Of a stretch of 64,000 bases of DNA, positions 32,618-45,487 are shown piece by piece; position 1 is the stretch's first letter; every line of letters begins with the position of its first letter. The notes beneath the pieces were generated by a model. The model made no database searches. It worked only from the letters and a program-made list of their open reading frames with translations, and was not told the DNA's origin. Source of the DNA: Dryomyza anilis (taxonomy: Eukaryota > Arthropoda > Insecta > Diptera > Dryomyzidae); contig OX638133.1 in NCBI GenBank assembly GCA_951804985.1, forward strand, positions 73,414,367-73,478,366, read 5' to 3'. A program made the position numbers and the translations under genes.

Positions 32618-33761
32618 TCTATATATATAAAATTCTTGGTACGTATGTTTGTCTGTCGGTCGGTCTGTTTGTTTGTTCCAGCATCACGTCTAAACCGCTG
32701 AACCGTTTTAACTGAAATTTTGCACAAAACAAAAGAAAAATACAAAAACAAGAGCAAACTATTAAAAAAATAAAAGTTAAACAAAAAACAAACGCAAATA
32801 CATAAAAGAAAACAAACGCACGAAATATGAAACGCTACAACACAATAACGCAGAAACAAAAGTAAAAACAAAAACAAACACAAAACCAAAATAGAAAAGA
32901 TCAAAACCAAAACCAAAAACACAAAAGCTCAAAAACAAAAGCAAATACAAAAACCAAAAACTAAATTTAAAACACAAAAAAATTAAAGCAAACACATAAA
33001 GTTAATTTCAAAAACAAAAGCAAATACAGAAGCAATCAAATAAAAAATGCAAAAAAGAAAAAATCGAAAGAATAGAAAAAATCAAAAGAATAGAAAAACA
33101 CAGAAGCAAAAGTAAAAACAAACACAAAAAAATAACAAAACAAAAGCAAAAATACAAAAATTAAAGCAAAGACAAAAATACAAAAACAAATAAAAAGCAA
33201 AATCAAAACACACAAATCAAAAACACAAAAATCAAACCAAAAATGCAAAAACAAAAGAAAAAAACACAAAACCAACAAAAAAAAAAACTTAAAAACAAAA
33301 ACACAAAGACAAAAGCACAAAAGTAAAAATAATAAAAATTCCAAAAACCAAAAACAATATTTAAAACAAAAAAACAAAAGCCAAACACATAAAATTAAAG
33401 CATAAACAAAAAGTCAAATTCAAAAACAAAACCAAAGACAAAAGCAACCAATTAAAAAAATGCAAAAAATAAAAAAATCTAAAGAATAGCAAAAACAGAA
33501 AACGGGGAAAACATATTAAAAATACAAATACCAAAAACAAAATTTAAAACACAAAAACAAAAGCTAACACAAAAAAATTAAAACAAAAAGTCAATTTCAA
33601 AATCAAAAGCAAAAACAGAAGCAACCAAATAAAAAATGTAAAAATCAAAAATCAAAAGAATAGCAAAAACAGAAAACGGGAAAGAATTAAAAAGACGGGA
33701 AAATCAAAAGTGAACAGCTATGCTTAAAAAAATTTCGTACGCCCGGGTACGAAATACTAGT
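32618..33761 (+). mobile_element. Non-autonomous Helitron (about 1.14 kb)
   Basis: The 5' end is TCTATATATATAAAATTC after an A (32617). The 3' end is a perfect hairpin, TTTCGTAC-GCCCGG-GTACGAAA, followed by ATACTAGT, so it ends in CTAGT (33761) before a T. TC at the start, a hairpin then CTRRT at the end, and insertion between A and T are the Helitron hallmarks. No RepHel protein is present. Most of the body (32720-33710) is an A-rich CAAAAACAAAAGCAAA-type low-complexity expansion. Confidence 0.85.
32720..33710. repeat. CAAAAACAAAAG-type low-complexity tract inside the Helitron
   Basis: About 1 kb of (C/G)AAA-based short repeats with strong strand asymmetry (almost no T on the plus strand). 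The Phe-rich frames on the minus strand at 32599-33388 arise from it. Confidence 0.85.
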
Positions 33762-34973
33762 TTATAATATATTCGAATTGAATAATTTTCATTTGATTCA
33801 AAAATCAAACTTGTTTTTTTTGAAAAAAAACAAGTTCTATTTATTTAAATCAATATTTATTTATCACTGAAAATTCTAGTTTTACTGAAACCCACTAAAA
33901 ATTAAAAATTTGATTTAGAATTGATGCAAAATGTTATCAAAAAATATTTTTTTCTCAATATTTGGATATGCTGAGTAAATAATAGCTGTTACTACATAAA
34001 ATTATACTTTTATTACTAACATCAAATTTTTATCATCTTCACTATAGATTTTTTTTTTAAATTTTTTTAAATAAAATTTGAAATTTATTTGTAAAAATGC
34101 GCTTTTTTCAAGTTCATCACACTTTGGAAAATTTTCAAGTTGCGTGTGGCTAATTTGCATGTTTTGAAATGGCTCGAAATTCGCATGGCAAACTTTCTAT
34201 TCACAAAATAATGGACAAATTATAATTAATTCGAGATTTTTGCCAACGCCAACCGCAACAACATAATAAATAACATAATGTGGCATTTGTGAAATTAGAA
34301 ACAAACAAAAAATATATATAAAAAAAACATAGCATGTTGAGTTGCATCCCATAGAAACATCAGAAGATACATTGCATTGTTTTGTTGTTGTTGCCATCAT
34401 TAAATTTATCACACACTTCATTAATTTTGATCAGATTTTGTTGAAGTTAAATGCAGCAGCATATTTGCTGCTACATTTTGTATTTTTTTCGAATTTTTAC
34501 AACGGTCTTTTTGTTGTTTTGGTGAAACTCCAGATACTGTATCTGTCGGATGGAACAGCACCATGCACTGTAGCCTTCAACTATACATTGCGTGCACTTG
34601 AAATGTTGCAAAGAAGAGCAGCATAAAAAACCAGCAGCAACAACATAGATTAACTAAATAACAACAGCATGTAATTTAGTTAATTTCGTAAATATTAATT
34701 AAGATTTTAACTGAACTAAAATGCGTGCATGCTTTGCAGCATTTAGGCGCACAGTATTTTTATTAATTTTTCGTAATTTTTATCGTTTAGGTACTTAAGA
34801 TAAGAGGCATAATGTGCTCATCATTGTAATTTTAAAATATTAATTAAATGAATACATGAAACTCCGCAATTGTTGTTTATCCGGCTATTATAAAATGGTT
34901 TTTAATTTTATAGGAAAATGTTTTATCAAAAACAATTTGAGTTATTAGAGTTTTTCAGTGCTTACACAAATTT
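33762..34973. other. No gene seen
   Basis: AT-rich with a mildly GC-richer part at 34330-34640. No frame with family signature. Confidence 0.4.
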
Positions 34974-35110
34974 TTATACCCAGCACTAAATGTAATTTGG
35001 TCAACCATTTGTTACACCGTGAAGTAGGCGTGGCCGGTATGGTAAGTCTGTTCGTTGAAATCACGATTACAAGAAAACAAGAACAGATAAATCAATGAAA
35101 CTCAGAATTT
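34974..35110 (-). repeat. Truncated mini-me-like fragment
   Basis: TATACCCAGCACT...GGCGTGGCCGGTATGG and a following GTCTGT remnant match the first part of copy E (56774), same orientation. The rest is missing. Confidence 0.55.
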
Positions 35111-35117
35111 ACATGTA

Positions 35118-35645
35118 GGGGAGTCTGGGGTAAAGTGGGACTTGGGGTAATTTGGGAAATTGAATTTTTTGACATGTTAGAAAAATAAAAACAATTGTCA
35201 ATTTGGCATCAACTTTTTCATCCATGGTTATAATAAAATCCATATTGCATTTCGAGATCAAAATAAAAAAAAATGTTTTTGAAAGTTTTTTAGAGTGCTA
35301 TCAAAAATGAGAATTTTTTTCGTTTTTTATTAAGACGGTATGTTTAAAATGATTGCATACTATATATCTTTTGAAATACAAACGGGTTTTGCAAATAATT
35401 TAAAATTGTTTAAATGGTGCTAGGTTAGGTTGAAATTGTGTCATTGGGGTAAAGTAGAAAATATTTTCTGGGGTAAAGTGGAAAACGTAATTTAGGCAAT
35501 GTTTCTTGTAATTATATTGAGCATATATTGTTATATTAATAATTTAATTGGTTTAGTTAACAAAAAATTTCATTTGTGGCAACAAACCAATGAAAAGTAA
35601 TATTTTGACTACAATATTTTGATAAGATCTGAATTGCAGAAGAAA
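35118..35645 (+). repeat. GGGGTAAAGTGGGA-family repeat, copy 1
   Basis: It begins GGGGAGTCTGGGGTAAAGTG and continues with GGCATCAACTTTTTCATCCA, ATTGCATTTCGAGATCAA and GCTATCAAAAATGAGAA. The inverted copy at 54385-55250 shares these blocks in the same order. The family is not named; no protein is visible. Confidence 0.75.
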
Positions 35646-36447
35646 GCCGAGAAGCGAACCTTTAACAGGAGCAAAAATAATTCTTTGTTAAATATTCTTC
35701 AACTTTATCAGAAGAATAAGTCTAATCAATTTTCATGAATAAAATGCTCCTGAGAAATTAAAGGTATCTGAAAGACTTACGAATGTCCGTCTGTTTGTTG
35801 ACTATTAGCACTCTAAAGATAACTATAAAGTTATGTTTAAGTCAACCAACAAAAAGGCATGATCGGAAAGTTGTCCTCTAGACAACCGTTAAGATAACTT
35901 AAAGGCAACTCTTAGGCAACCCAAACCCAACCACCAATACACATGTAAACAAGGAAATAACATTATTCTAAATGTATTAGGTTATCATTCGATTATTTCT
36001 TTTCCAAAAAATGGTGGAAATAATCGAAATGACAAACTAATACATATACAAAAAAATAGACAGCAAAGAAAAACAAACACAAAAACATATCTTTTCAATT
36101 TAACTGCATTTTTATTTTACAAATTCAAATGTCACTGTCACTTTTGGAAAGGTGAAGAAACCACTTGTTGATTGGCAAGTAGTTCAGGGATACCAGTATG
36201 ATGGATTATACCGATGTGTTTATAGTCGCAAAGATAACATTTCGTATTTTGTTCTTGTTGGGGTAACTATCTTTTTTCTGTCATGTTTGTAAAATTACAT
36301 GTTGTGTATTATTTTGGCACATCTCAAACGAAGCAACATTATACTTGTATTGGTGAAAAAAATGTCTGTTTCGTTTTTCAAGTTTAGTTTCATATAAAAT
36401 ACAAGTAAAGTATTGGTTGTTTGTAAAAATAGCTAATTACTCCGCAG

Positions 36448-37277
36448 TAGGGATGTCCAAAATACGTCGATGTTTTATAAACACTCAATATATTGCTTGG
36501 ATACATCGATGTTTTCCGATGCAATATAAGCCTCATAATGTATTCGATACATCGATGTATTTTTTCGATATATCGAATCATTGTTAAATTCGTATTTGCT
36601 AATCGAAACTAGCTAAATTTAATTATTTATTTGAAGTTATTCTATTTTAAATTAAACACTTTAAATAACCATTTGCGGTCATACATGTTTTTCGTGTTTT
36701 TCTCAAAATGACATTTTTTTTTTTTTTTTACAAATTAACCAACGCTCAGGGGATGCCCCCTATTCATGCAATGCACAGTGTTGATCGTAAGAAGGGATAA
36801 TAGGTTAAATGGAGGGAGGAAAGATGGAGTAGTGTCGGTGAATGTTTGTTTTGAACTTGCCAATATCAAAAATGTCGGGAAAAACAGACGCAGGGAGATT
36901 GTTCCACAAACGTATCGTGCGACTGAAGAACGAATTCGCTCGGTAATGCGTGGTTCTATTGAGATCCGAGTGAACTACGAAGGGGTGGGCTTGGTTCAAT
37001 GGACTTAGACATTTTTGATTCCCAACGCCTTAATTATATTGTATAATAACAAAAAGTTTCAAGTCAAACATTTATTAATTTTAAACTTTTTATTTTGGTT
37101 ATTTGAATCTTAATAAATCTTAATCTTATAAAATCTTCATCAAAATTTAAATTATTAACATAATAATTTTTCATTCGATACATCGAAATCATCGATGTTT
37201 TTGTTCGATACAGCGGAAAATATCGATGTAACGAGTCGATTTATTATATCGACCAAAAAATCGATATTTTTTACCTA
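36448..37277. mobile_element. Non-autonomous hAT-type element (830 bp) with a nested LINE fragment
   Basis: It is flanked by a perfect 8 bp duplication, CTCCGCAG (36440-36447 and 37278-37285). The ends are TAGGGATGTCCAAAATA and, inverted, TAGGTAAAAAATATCGA, sharing only their first bases. Sub-terminal regions are full of ATCGATGT repeats on both sides. The left end shares TAGGGATGTC with the 21733 element. No hAT transposase is seen. Confidence 0.85.
36714..37007 (-). mobile_element. Truncated LINE (non-LTR retrotransposon) 3' end inserted in the hAT-type element
   Basis: On the minus strand a 64-codon frame (36999-36805) reads FFSRTIRLWNNLPASVFPD ... FKTNIHRHY, the typical C-terminal end of Jockey/I/CR1-group reverse transcriptases. 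It is followed by a GC-richer 3' untranslated part and a poly(A) run (T-run at 36714-36729 on the plus strand). GACATTT on both sides (36710 and 37008) may be the target duplication. It is 5'-truncated and dead on arrival. Confidence 0.8.
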
Positions 37278-37285
37278 CTCCGCAG

Positions 37286-38928
37286 TAATCAAAATTAATA
37301 ATTAATTTATTTTTTTGTTAACAGGTAAACATCAGTGGTTATTATATAAATATTAAATGTTAAATCCATGTTTTTACATCCTAAAGTATTGTGAATTGTA
37401 AGACCAATGAAGAATATAACAATTTGATGAATAATTTTGCTTCTATTCATTATTAAATATTATTACAGTGTACAAAAATAACTATGTACTACATCTCCCC
37501 CACCCAACAACACCAATAATGTAGATAATAGCAACAAAAGTGAAAACTGTTTTAACGGCTCAGTGCCCGATGGCTTGAAGTTCATTGTATTTCCGCCGAG
37601 TTGTAGCTGTTGATATGGTGTATAAACTACTACAGTTTTTACCTGAGACCTGTTGCTATGACTACTATTAATACTGATTCTGTTCCTTTTGCTGCGTGGC
37701 CTGAGAATTTTACATTTAAATTATTAACCATTATTTTTTTTTCAAGTTGTCTTTGTTTTAGTGCGAAACATTGTGGTTTTGCCATGAGTGAAACTTGGTT
37801 TGTTCAATGAAGTGCAGTGCCCGCGAACAATACCAACAGCTATTTTTCAAAAAAACTACTAGACAATGTCCTTCGGAATTTTGTTTTTTTTAATTTTTAT
37901 TTTTATAATTAACTTATTGTTGTTGCCGCTATTGTTCAGTTACATTAAGTTTACATTTCCGTTTGTAGTTTAAATAAATACATACTTAAAATTTTGATAA
38001 TTGCTCTGATATGAACTGAATCTAGATTTTTCAAAAAAAAATTTCAGTTGTATTTTTTAGTCAGAATTTTAGTTTTTAGTGAAAATTAAAATTTGTTGGC
38101 ATTTTAATTTCGAGATATAATTATTATTAAAGCAGAAATTAATATTTTTAGTAAAAATGTGTAAGAACATTAAAAATTTTAGCGCAAATATGAATTATTA
38201 TGAAAATATTAAAATTTGATTTTTTCTCATTTATTTGTACATGTGTATTTATGCTCATCGGTATAGTATACAAATTGTTATCAAAAATATTTGCAATAAA
38301 ATATAAAAATAATAGTAATAACAATAACTATAAATAAAAAAATATTTATTGATTTGCGTGGTTTTTGGTATCTTCAATTTCAACGTCGTCTTCTTGTGAA
38401 ACACAATTCAATTATTTGCATAATAATTATTATACGTTATAATGATATTTGTAAGGCCGCACCTGCGAGCCAGTGGATAAAAAATATTCAATTGCAATTT
38501 CGTTTTCATTTGTGAATGGTACGAGTATTTCCAATCAAATCAATCGTCTTTTGGATGATTAAACGGTTATATATCGTATATTTTAATATTCACATTATAC
38601 CAATTTTAATTCACTTGTTCTTTTTTTTTAAGTTTCATTTTGAAATTCTTTAGTAATAAACAAAATATTGCTAATCTATGCAAATTTATAATGCGTACAA
38701 AAATTCTTAGAAAACAAGTTTTAATAAAATGGTAAAAATACTAATGATGGAGTTAATTTTTTGTGTTGTTAACATGAATAATAGGAAGTATTTGATATGT
38801 TTTTGCAAAATATAAAAATAAGCTGCAAACTGTGAATTATTCATTCCGATTAAAATTCCGGTTCTTTACGGTCCCAGCGTGGGACAAAAACCCTTGAAAT
38901 ATTGGTGCCGGTTCTCTTTCCAAGATTT
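37286..38928. other. No gene seen
   Basis: AT-rich. The stretch 38030-38225 has loosely periodic AAAATTTTAG-type sequence. Open frames here lack any signature. Confidence 0.4.
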
Positions 38929-39480
38929 AAACCAGTTGGGATGGTTAGATTACATGGGAAATTTTAAATTTGGTGTTATTATGATAGTTAGAATTATCAA
39001 AATTATAGTCAGTCTAATCCGACTATAAATACCCTACACATATGTGTGTTAAATATTCAAAGTGGTATATTGGTCACCAGGGTATTCCGAATCCTGAAAA
39101 TAATTACAAAATTTCAATCGCTGAAGAATTTCCATTCATTTGATACCCATATTTAAAAATGGGTAGGTGTACCGAATTTCGATATTTTTTTTGAGAACCA
39201 CAAGTCTTATCGGCGGAAAACATTATTTTCGTGTATTTGTGCATGACTTCAATATATATTTGACCAAAATAGTTTACCTTACCACGTATAGAGTAAAATT
39301 GAGCTGTACATGTAAATTTTATATGTGGTATTTGAATATATATGGTCAGATCACAGGTCACAAAGGAGCCAATTTTTTCGCACATACAGCGTAGGTATAT
39401 AAGTAATCTAAATTATCAGTTTCATTTATCTAACTCTTAAATATTTAAGTAGTAGGGATTTCAACAGACGGACAGACGGG
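38929..39480 (+). mobile_element. mini-me-like repeat, copy B (3' truncated)
   Basis: It starts AAACCAGTTGGGATGGTTAG and has the TATAGTCAGTCTAATCCGAC hairpin remnant. It ends within the GACA/GACG microsatellite at about 39480, lacking the core and the TATACCC end. Confidence 0.7.
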
Positions 39481-39617
39481 CACCTGTCGGTGCCCGCAAA
39501 TAACCGGAACTGGCCGTTATTAAAAAAATGTGTGGAACCGACACCGATATTCCATGGTTAAAATACCACAATATTTTTAATTTCTGCTGCTAGAAGTAAA
39601 GCGTTTTTAAATTGGAG

Positions 39618-39973
39618 TACATAGAACAAATAATCGTCGTAAATATAACAACCGATATTAATTACATTCATTAATAAATCCAGCAATTAAATTCATTAAT
39701 GTAATGAAAACATTTGCAATTATTTGATATATAAGCAATAGCGTTCGCTAATATAAATATTTGTACGTCAATGCAACAAATAATTTAGTCGGCTCAGTTT
39801 TAACAAATATAATTGCTGAAACTGCGCCGACTAATTAATTTGCTGCATTAAATAGCTGATTTATCGAAAAATAGCAAATGTTTGCAATAAATTAGAGAAT
39901 TTCATTGCTGGATTAACTAATGAATGCAATTAATATCGGATGCTATATTTATGTCGATTATTTTGTCTGTGTA
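39618..39973. mobile_element. Fully palindromic foldback element of the CACAGA family (356 bp)
   Basis: The ends are TACATAGAACAAATAATCG (left) and TACACAGACAAAATAATCG (right, inverted). Pairing continues through CCGATATTAATTACATTCAT and AATCCAGCAAT to a centre near 39795 (AGTCGGC / GCCGACT), so almost the whole element is one long inverted repeat. Confidence 0.8.
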
Positions 39974-39999
39974 GAATCTAAAAAAAAACTTTAATGGGC

Positions 40000-40130
40000 T
40001 CGTGCCTGATTTTAGAGTGACGGATACGAACGGGCACGACAACAACTAGTACGCACGGAGATTTGAACGCACGAACTCAGATTTTCGGGCGTGACACGAA
40101 AAAAGCATGGCACGCGCCCATCTCTAGTTG
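40000..40130. repeat. Possible degenerate hAT end
   Basis: A GC-richer patch whose right end reads, inverted, TAGAGATGGGCGCGTGCC, like the degenerate ends of hAT-type miniature elements. No matching left end was found. Confidence 0.3.
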
Positions 40131-40376
40131 GAAGCATAATTAAATATGCAACTATTGCCATCATCACCATTTTTGACGACACACTTAGAGGATGATCAAG
40201 CTCTATAAGTGTATATTTTGGCATATACCAAATGGGAATAATATGCGTGTCACCAAACGCACAAACTAAAAATTCCATCGTTTGCTTGTTTGCCGGCGTT
40301 CATTCGCGCCAAGCTCTCATCATGACGACGCGCCGCGTCTATAGTTGTGCACAGCAATGGCGATTGTTATGCAATT

Positions 40377-40587
40377 AATTCAATAGTCGTTTCAACAATT
40401 ATTTAATTGTATTGATGTAACTCTTTTCTTTTTCTTTCAATTTATTATTTAAGATGATTAAATATTTAATCAATACAATTAATTCCATAGTCGTTTCAGC
40501 AAATAATTTAATTGAATTGATGCAACTTTTTGTTTTTTTCTGTTAATTTATTAAATAATATGATTAAATATTTAATCAATTCAATTA
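40377..40587 (+). repeat. Two-copy tandem repeat (about 105 bp unit)
   Basis: Copies at 40377-40480 and 40481-40587 share AATAGTCGTTTCA / CATAGTCGTTTCA, TTTAATTG.ATTGATG.AACT and GATTAAATATTTAATCAAT. Each unit itself contains an inverted ATTGATTAAATATTTAATCAAT motif. Confidence 0.75.
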
Positions 40588-40674
40588 AAAGTCGTATTAG
40601 CGATGAAACAATTAAAAATTAATTGTATAGATCAAATTTTTTTGCTATATTTACATATATATTTTTCTGTGTAG
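40588..40674. repeat. Right end of another CACAGA-family element
   Basis: It ends TTTTTCTGTGTA at about 40674, with TATATTTAC inside, as in the 18133-19043 and 39618-39973 elements. The tandem repeat at 40377-40587 is probably part of the same element; the left end is not clear. Confidence 0.5.
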
Positions 40675-40679
40675 TACAT

Positions 40680-43600
40680 TTTATACTAGAGATAGAAATA
40701 TTATCAACTAAATAATGCGAAATAAATGAAAAAAATCACCAGGAAGTGCCAAGTGGATCGCATACCATATTAAACTTACCATAAAATACTTAAATAGATA
40801 AAACTTTAACGGTAATAACAGTATAATATCGTATGGGACTATTTTCAAAAAAACACATGGAAGAAAACTTATTTAGCAGTATCTATTTGCTGCATTTGTG
40901 AAGACTTTATTCTTGAACAAGCCTTCTTTAACTTCATACAAGAGGTGTCAAAGAATGGAGTCAAAGAAGGATCAATATTTGACTTTAAAAGATTTTTTTT
41001 TTAATTACAGTTTAAGCATCAAATTGATTTATTTGGTAACAATTGATACTAATGTTACATCTTCAGTTTTAATATCGGGTTGATCAGACATCCCGTTCCA
41101 TTTTTATATTAAAATTTGACTTGTTTTTATCATATAATTGGAGAAAAAGATACATATTCATTTTCAATTTACATGAATTGCAGTAGCTCGAATATTTTGT
41201 TAATGAGAGTAGTATTTTCGGAAATAATCAAAACTTATTTTTATTAAATACAAGGCCTTCATGTGTTCAATACTATCAATACTAAAGAGTGATATTCAGC
41301 CTCATCAACTCATCTTATAAAACATAAAAATATATTTCTCATGAAATACCGAAGAGTTGATGTGACCGATGATACTCAATAATGTTGAGTATCTGTATCC
41401 GCAAGTTTAACAAGCGAAAGAAAAATAAATAAATAACTAAAAATAATTTTTAACAATAATTTTAGTATTGCAAATGAGCAATAGAAATCGGGTTAAAACA
41501 TAAAATTGAATAATAAAGTAAGCAAATATACAAAATAACATGTAAGAAATAACAAAAATAAGAATAACAACTGATGCTTAAAACAACCTTGACTTACAAT
41601 ACAATTACATACCATCTTAAAACTATAAAAAATCTTCAATGATTATAACCACATCTTGACAGAATTATTGAAAATACTAACTATTCAGTAATAATCAGGT
41701 AATAACAATGGTATTTATTATGTTCATCATCAGAATCGCTGCCACTTCATGTGGGTACCCTTTCAAATCATATGCGATAAAATAATTTTGAAAGTTGTTT
41801 AAATGTTTGGTAAATTGCAAATCGTTTAAAATGGAACTGTACTCAATTTGTAAATTGCCGCTTCAAAGAATATTTTAATTGGCAGTTTGATTTGCGCAAA
41901 GTTATTACCACAAAATATAGGCTTTGATTTAAAATAATTGATAATCAATATTCAAAATTACATAAAACTACACGCATGTTGCTCAAAGGCGATTCAATTT
42001 AATCGTAAGACGTGCATGTGATTACAAAATGATCGAAACGTAGGTGAGCGTCACATAAGAAAAAACTATTATTACAAGTTATGAAAAATAAATTTAAAAT
42101 TCAAATATATACGATTCGCTTCAATTTTGCATTGTAGGTATATAAAGTATGTTTTTGTTCGATATTATTTGAAATAGTCGAAATTGGAACTATTGGAAAA
42201 ACTATAAAATTAAATATAAAAAAATAATCACTAAAAATTGAAAATATCATTCAACATTAACATTTATTCAATGTTAAATCCAAGGATTGAAACCTAAACG
42301 AATAACGGTTTCGATTTCGGTTTTCTTCCTCTTTTCGGTTTCGGTTACGGTTTAGTTTTTAAAATGAAACGGTTTTTATATTATTGTTATTTTTTCCATA
42401 TATTTGCATCTCTTCAACAAGAAATATTTTACTAACAGAAGAACTAAAAACGATTACCAAGTTTGAATTATATTTTAACAAAAAAAAAAGCATAAATGTA
42501 GCTGCGGCCGAAACATTCAAAATCCCATTCGATACCATCTTTAAAATTGAAAAATAAATAACCTCTAATACTTAAGACGAAATACTGACAACGAGATTGA
42601 ATTTATTAATTTTTGTTTTGAAACTCACAAACACTATTGTAAATTTTTCTCATAAAATTTAGCTTATTTTTTATATGTTAATCGCTCTTTTCGTTGCTAC
42701 CTTGTATAAATCGCATGACAACACACAGTCAAAATCTACGAGTTGTGTTTGTTGTAGAAAACAAATTCCCGCGAAAAATCATGCATAGTCACACTACGAA
42801 CGACACTAGCGTATCGAAGAAAGAAGAAACAAATAGTTTTATATATTTTGTTCTTGGAGTTGCGTGTGTTTTTTTTTGTCAAATTACCGCTATACAAGGG
42901 ATCGAAGAAAACAATAGCAAAACAAAGTTCAGACCAAAGTCCATCGTTCTTGAAAATATTATTCTTCAAAAAATCAACATGTGTTCACAACATGTTTTTA
43001 TACACAAAGAAGTTATTTCGTCTTGTATTTTAAAGCTATATAAAATAAAATATTTTTTTCTCGTATATCATATTTTTTATAATTCAATTTATTGTGTTAA
43101 AATGAAATAATATTTATAAAAATTAAACTCCACAAACTAAAATCATTACCTAAAAATTTATTAAATGGAAAATGTTCACTATAAAAAATGTATAAAAATT
43201 CAATAATTGACCAAAAATCAAAATTCAACATGTTCAGTTCAATTTTAAATATTCACTAAAAAGTTAAAATATTTAAAAAAATTATAAAATTGCTAAAAAT
43301 TCAAAATTCGTTCAATTAAAAATTCAAAATTATTATTTCACTAAATTTAAGAGTTCACTAACATATAAAAATCTGTTCCAAAAATTCAATATTGATATCA
43401 AAAATTATAAGAAAAAAATAATATTTTAAAAAGTACAAAAATTTACTAAATATTTAAAATTTTCTCTTTTCCTAATTTTTGAAGTCAATAAATAATAAAT
43501 TAAATAATATATAACTTAAATATTAAAATTACATTAATAACTTTGTTGAAAAAATAGTTTAAAACCCATATAATTGACATTAAAAACTTATTAAAAACTC

Positions 43601-44890
43601 ATTAAAAATGGTAGTCCATAAAAACACAACTTTTTGTAAAATGTATTTTAGATTTATACAAATCATACCCAATAACATAATCTACTCTGTGAAGATTTGC
43701 AAAAAGTTACACCTATTATAAAGTTTATAGGTCTTTGATATTTGCTAATATTAATTATGCAATAATAAAAGACATTCCAGCAAAACAAAAAATGAATTTA
43801 AATATACACAAAGAAACGTCAATTCAATCCAAAGCCTATAAAATCTTCGACATCGAAGAGGTTTTTTTGTGTTGTTTTTATTTTGAGGCACAACGTGGTT
43901 TTAGTTGGTCATTGGTACTGCGTTGCAATCATTGTGATGTTGTCTTTTTTATATTGCAAAAAGTTTTTATTTGTTTAAACAAAAAATTTTTTTTTTTTTA
44001 TAATTTTTTATAGTTAATAATATGCAATGATTGCAATTTCAGCGTAAGTTTTGTTTGTGTGTGTTTTTGAACATTATTTGATTGTGATTTTTGTTTTTTT
44101 AATATTTTAGCACCTCGAATAATGAGTTTTTTTTTTGGTAAGGTTTTAGAGTAAAGCTTCTTCATGGATTTTAGTTAATCAATTTTTAAAATATGTATTT
44201 TTTTCATGACGTACAAAATGTTTCTTAATATGTGTTTTTGGCGTATTTACCTTATTTAGTTTTTGTTATTTGCTTTTTTAACGTATTTATTTAGACATAT
44301 CATTAGTTTTGTTTTAACCATTAATTATATCACGAATTACTTCATCAGCAGCATCAGCATTTTAAGGTTTTTGTGTGGACAAAACTTTTTCTTGTATGCC
44401 TCTGGTTATTTTGATTTAAGCCATAAATTATGTTAAAATATTTTAATCAATTTAATTAAATTGTTTGGCTTTTAAACAAATAAGGGAAGTTGTCTGTTAG
44501 GCTGACATACTGACCACATTTTTAGTTTTTATGTCGAAATAAAAATAAGTTTACATGGTAAATGGTTTAATAACAACATTTTCAAATGAAATACCAACTG
44601 ATACTTTTGCAAAAGCCTAAAATCTTTGTTAAATTGGTTGTCTTCAAAATAAGTTTCATAATATCAGATAATAAAAAATAAGTGTCACTTTTTAACGACA
44701 TTTTCAAATGGAATGAAATGAATTATATACTTTAACAGAGAGATGTATTGGCTATAGAGCTCCCATACAGTTGGATTCTTTAACACTTATGTCAAATTAA
44801 TTCAAACATTAGTTTTGTGGAAATTAAAATATAAATTTTATCAACATACACCTTTTAACAGACAAATTCTTGCTACATTTTTGGCCAAAA
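40680..44890. other. Long AT-rich region, no gene seen
   Basis: No frame with a family signature. The 138-codon frame at 42694-43110 starts in a slightly GC-richer patch but then becomes AT-driven. 43130-43450 carries irregular AAAATTCAA-type minisatellite-like sequence. 42300-42360 has repeated CGGTTTCGGTT motifs. Confidence 0.45.
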
Positions 44891-45469
44891 AAAAGTTCAA
44901 TATTGTTCAGTCATAGATTTCGATATTTCTTGGTAAGTTCGGTTGCAATTTTCTGCACACAGCTCCAGTTTTGTGAACTGTTTTCGTTGTTAACTTAAAT
45001 CTGTAAAATTTCATTACAACAGAGATGCCAGCAAACTCCGGAGAAAACTCTATTAATAATATATACACTCAAAATAAAAAGTCGGTAACAGTAGCAAAAA
45101 AGGTTACCAATATAGAAAAATGTTTGCTGAAAAGAGGAAAGCGCTGGATTTTGCTGAAACAGCAAATGACAGTTTGCTGTTTTAGTAATTTTTTTTATGC
45201 TATTAGAGCAGACAACTAAAGCTGTTTTAACTATTTTTTTGCTGTTAACTCCAATTCATAAAAATGAAAATAATAAAATATTTTTTTTTTTTGTATTTTA
45301 ATATTTTTTTTAATTCTGATATTTTTTTACATTTTTATTTTTATATTATTATGTTTTATTATATTTATTTTATTATTATTTAGAAAAAATATCTCTTTTT
45401 AAATAAACATGTTGTCGAATAAGAGTCTACGAATCATAGACACATTTAGCTGCAGCGTCTCGTGACTAT

Positions 45470-45487
45470 GGCGCCATCTAGTGCAGC
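45470..45487 (-). promoter_or_regulatory. CTCF-like motif
   Basis: The minus strand reads GCTGCACTAGATGGCGCC, close to the conserved CTCF core (CCACTAGATGGCGC-type variants). It sits in an isolated GC-richer patch (45420-45545). One motif match is weak evidence of binding. Confidence 0.35.

Noticed and set aside
32599..33388. Phe/Leu-rich membrane-like minus-strand frames
   Set aside because: They come from the CAAAAACAAAAG tract inside the Helitron, read in antisense as TTT/TTG codons.
42694..43110. 138-codon plus-strand frame
   Set aside because: It starts only at a TTG, its later half is AT-driven, and there is no recognisable motif or splice context.
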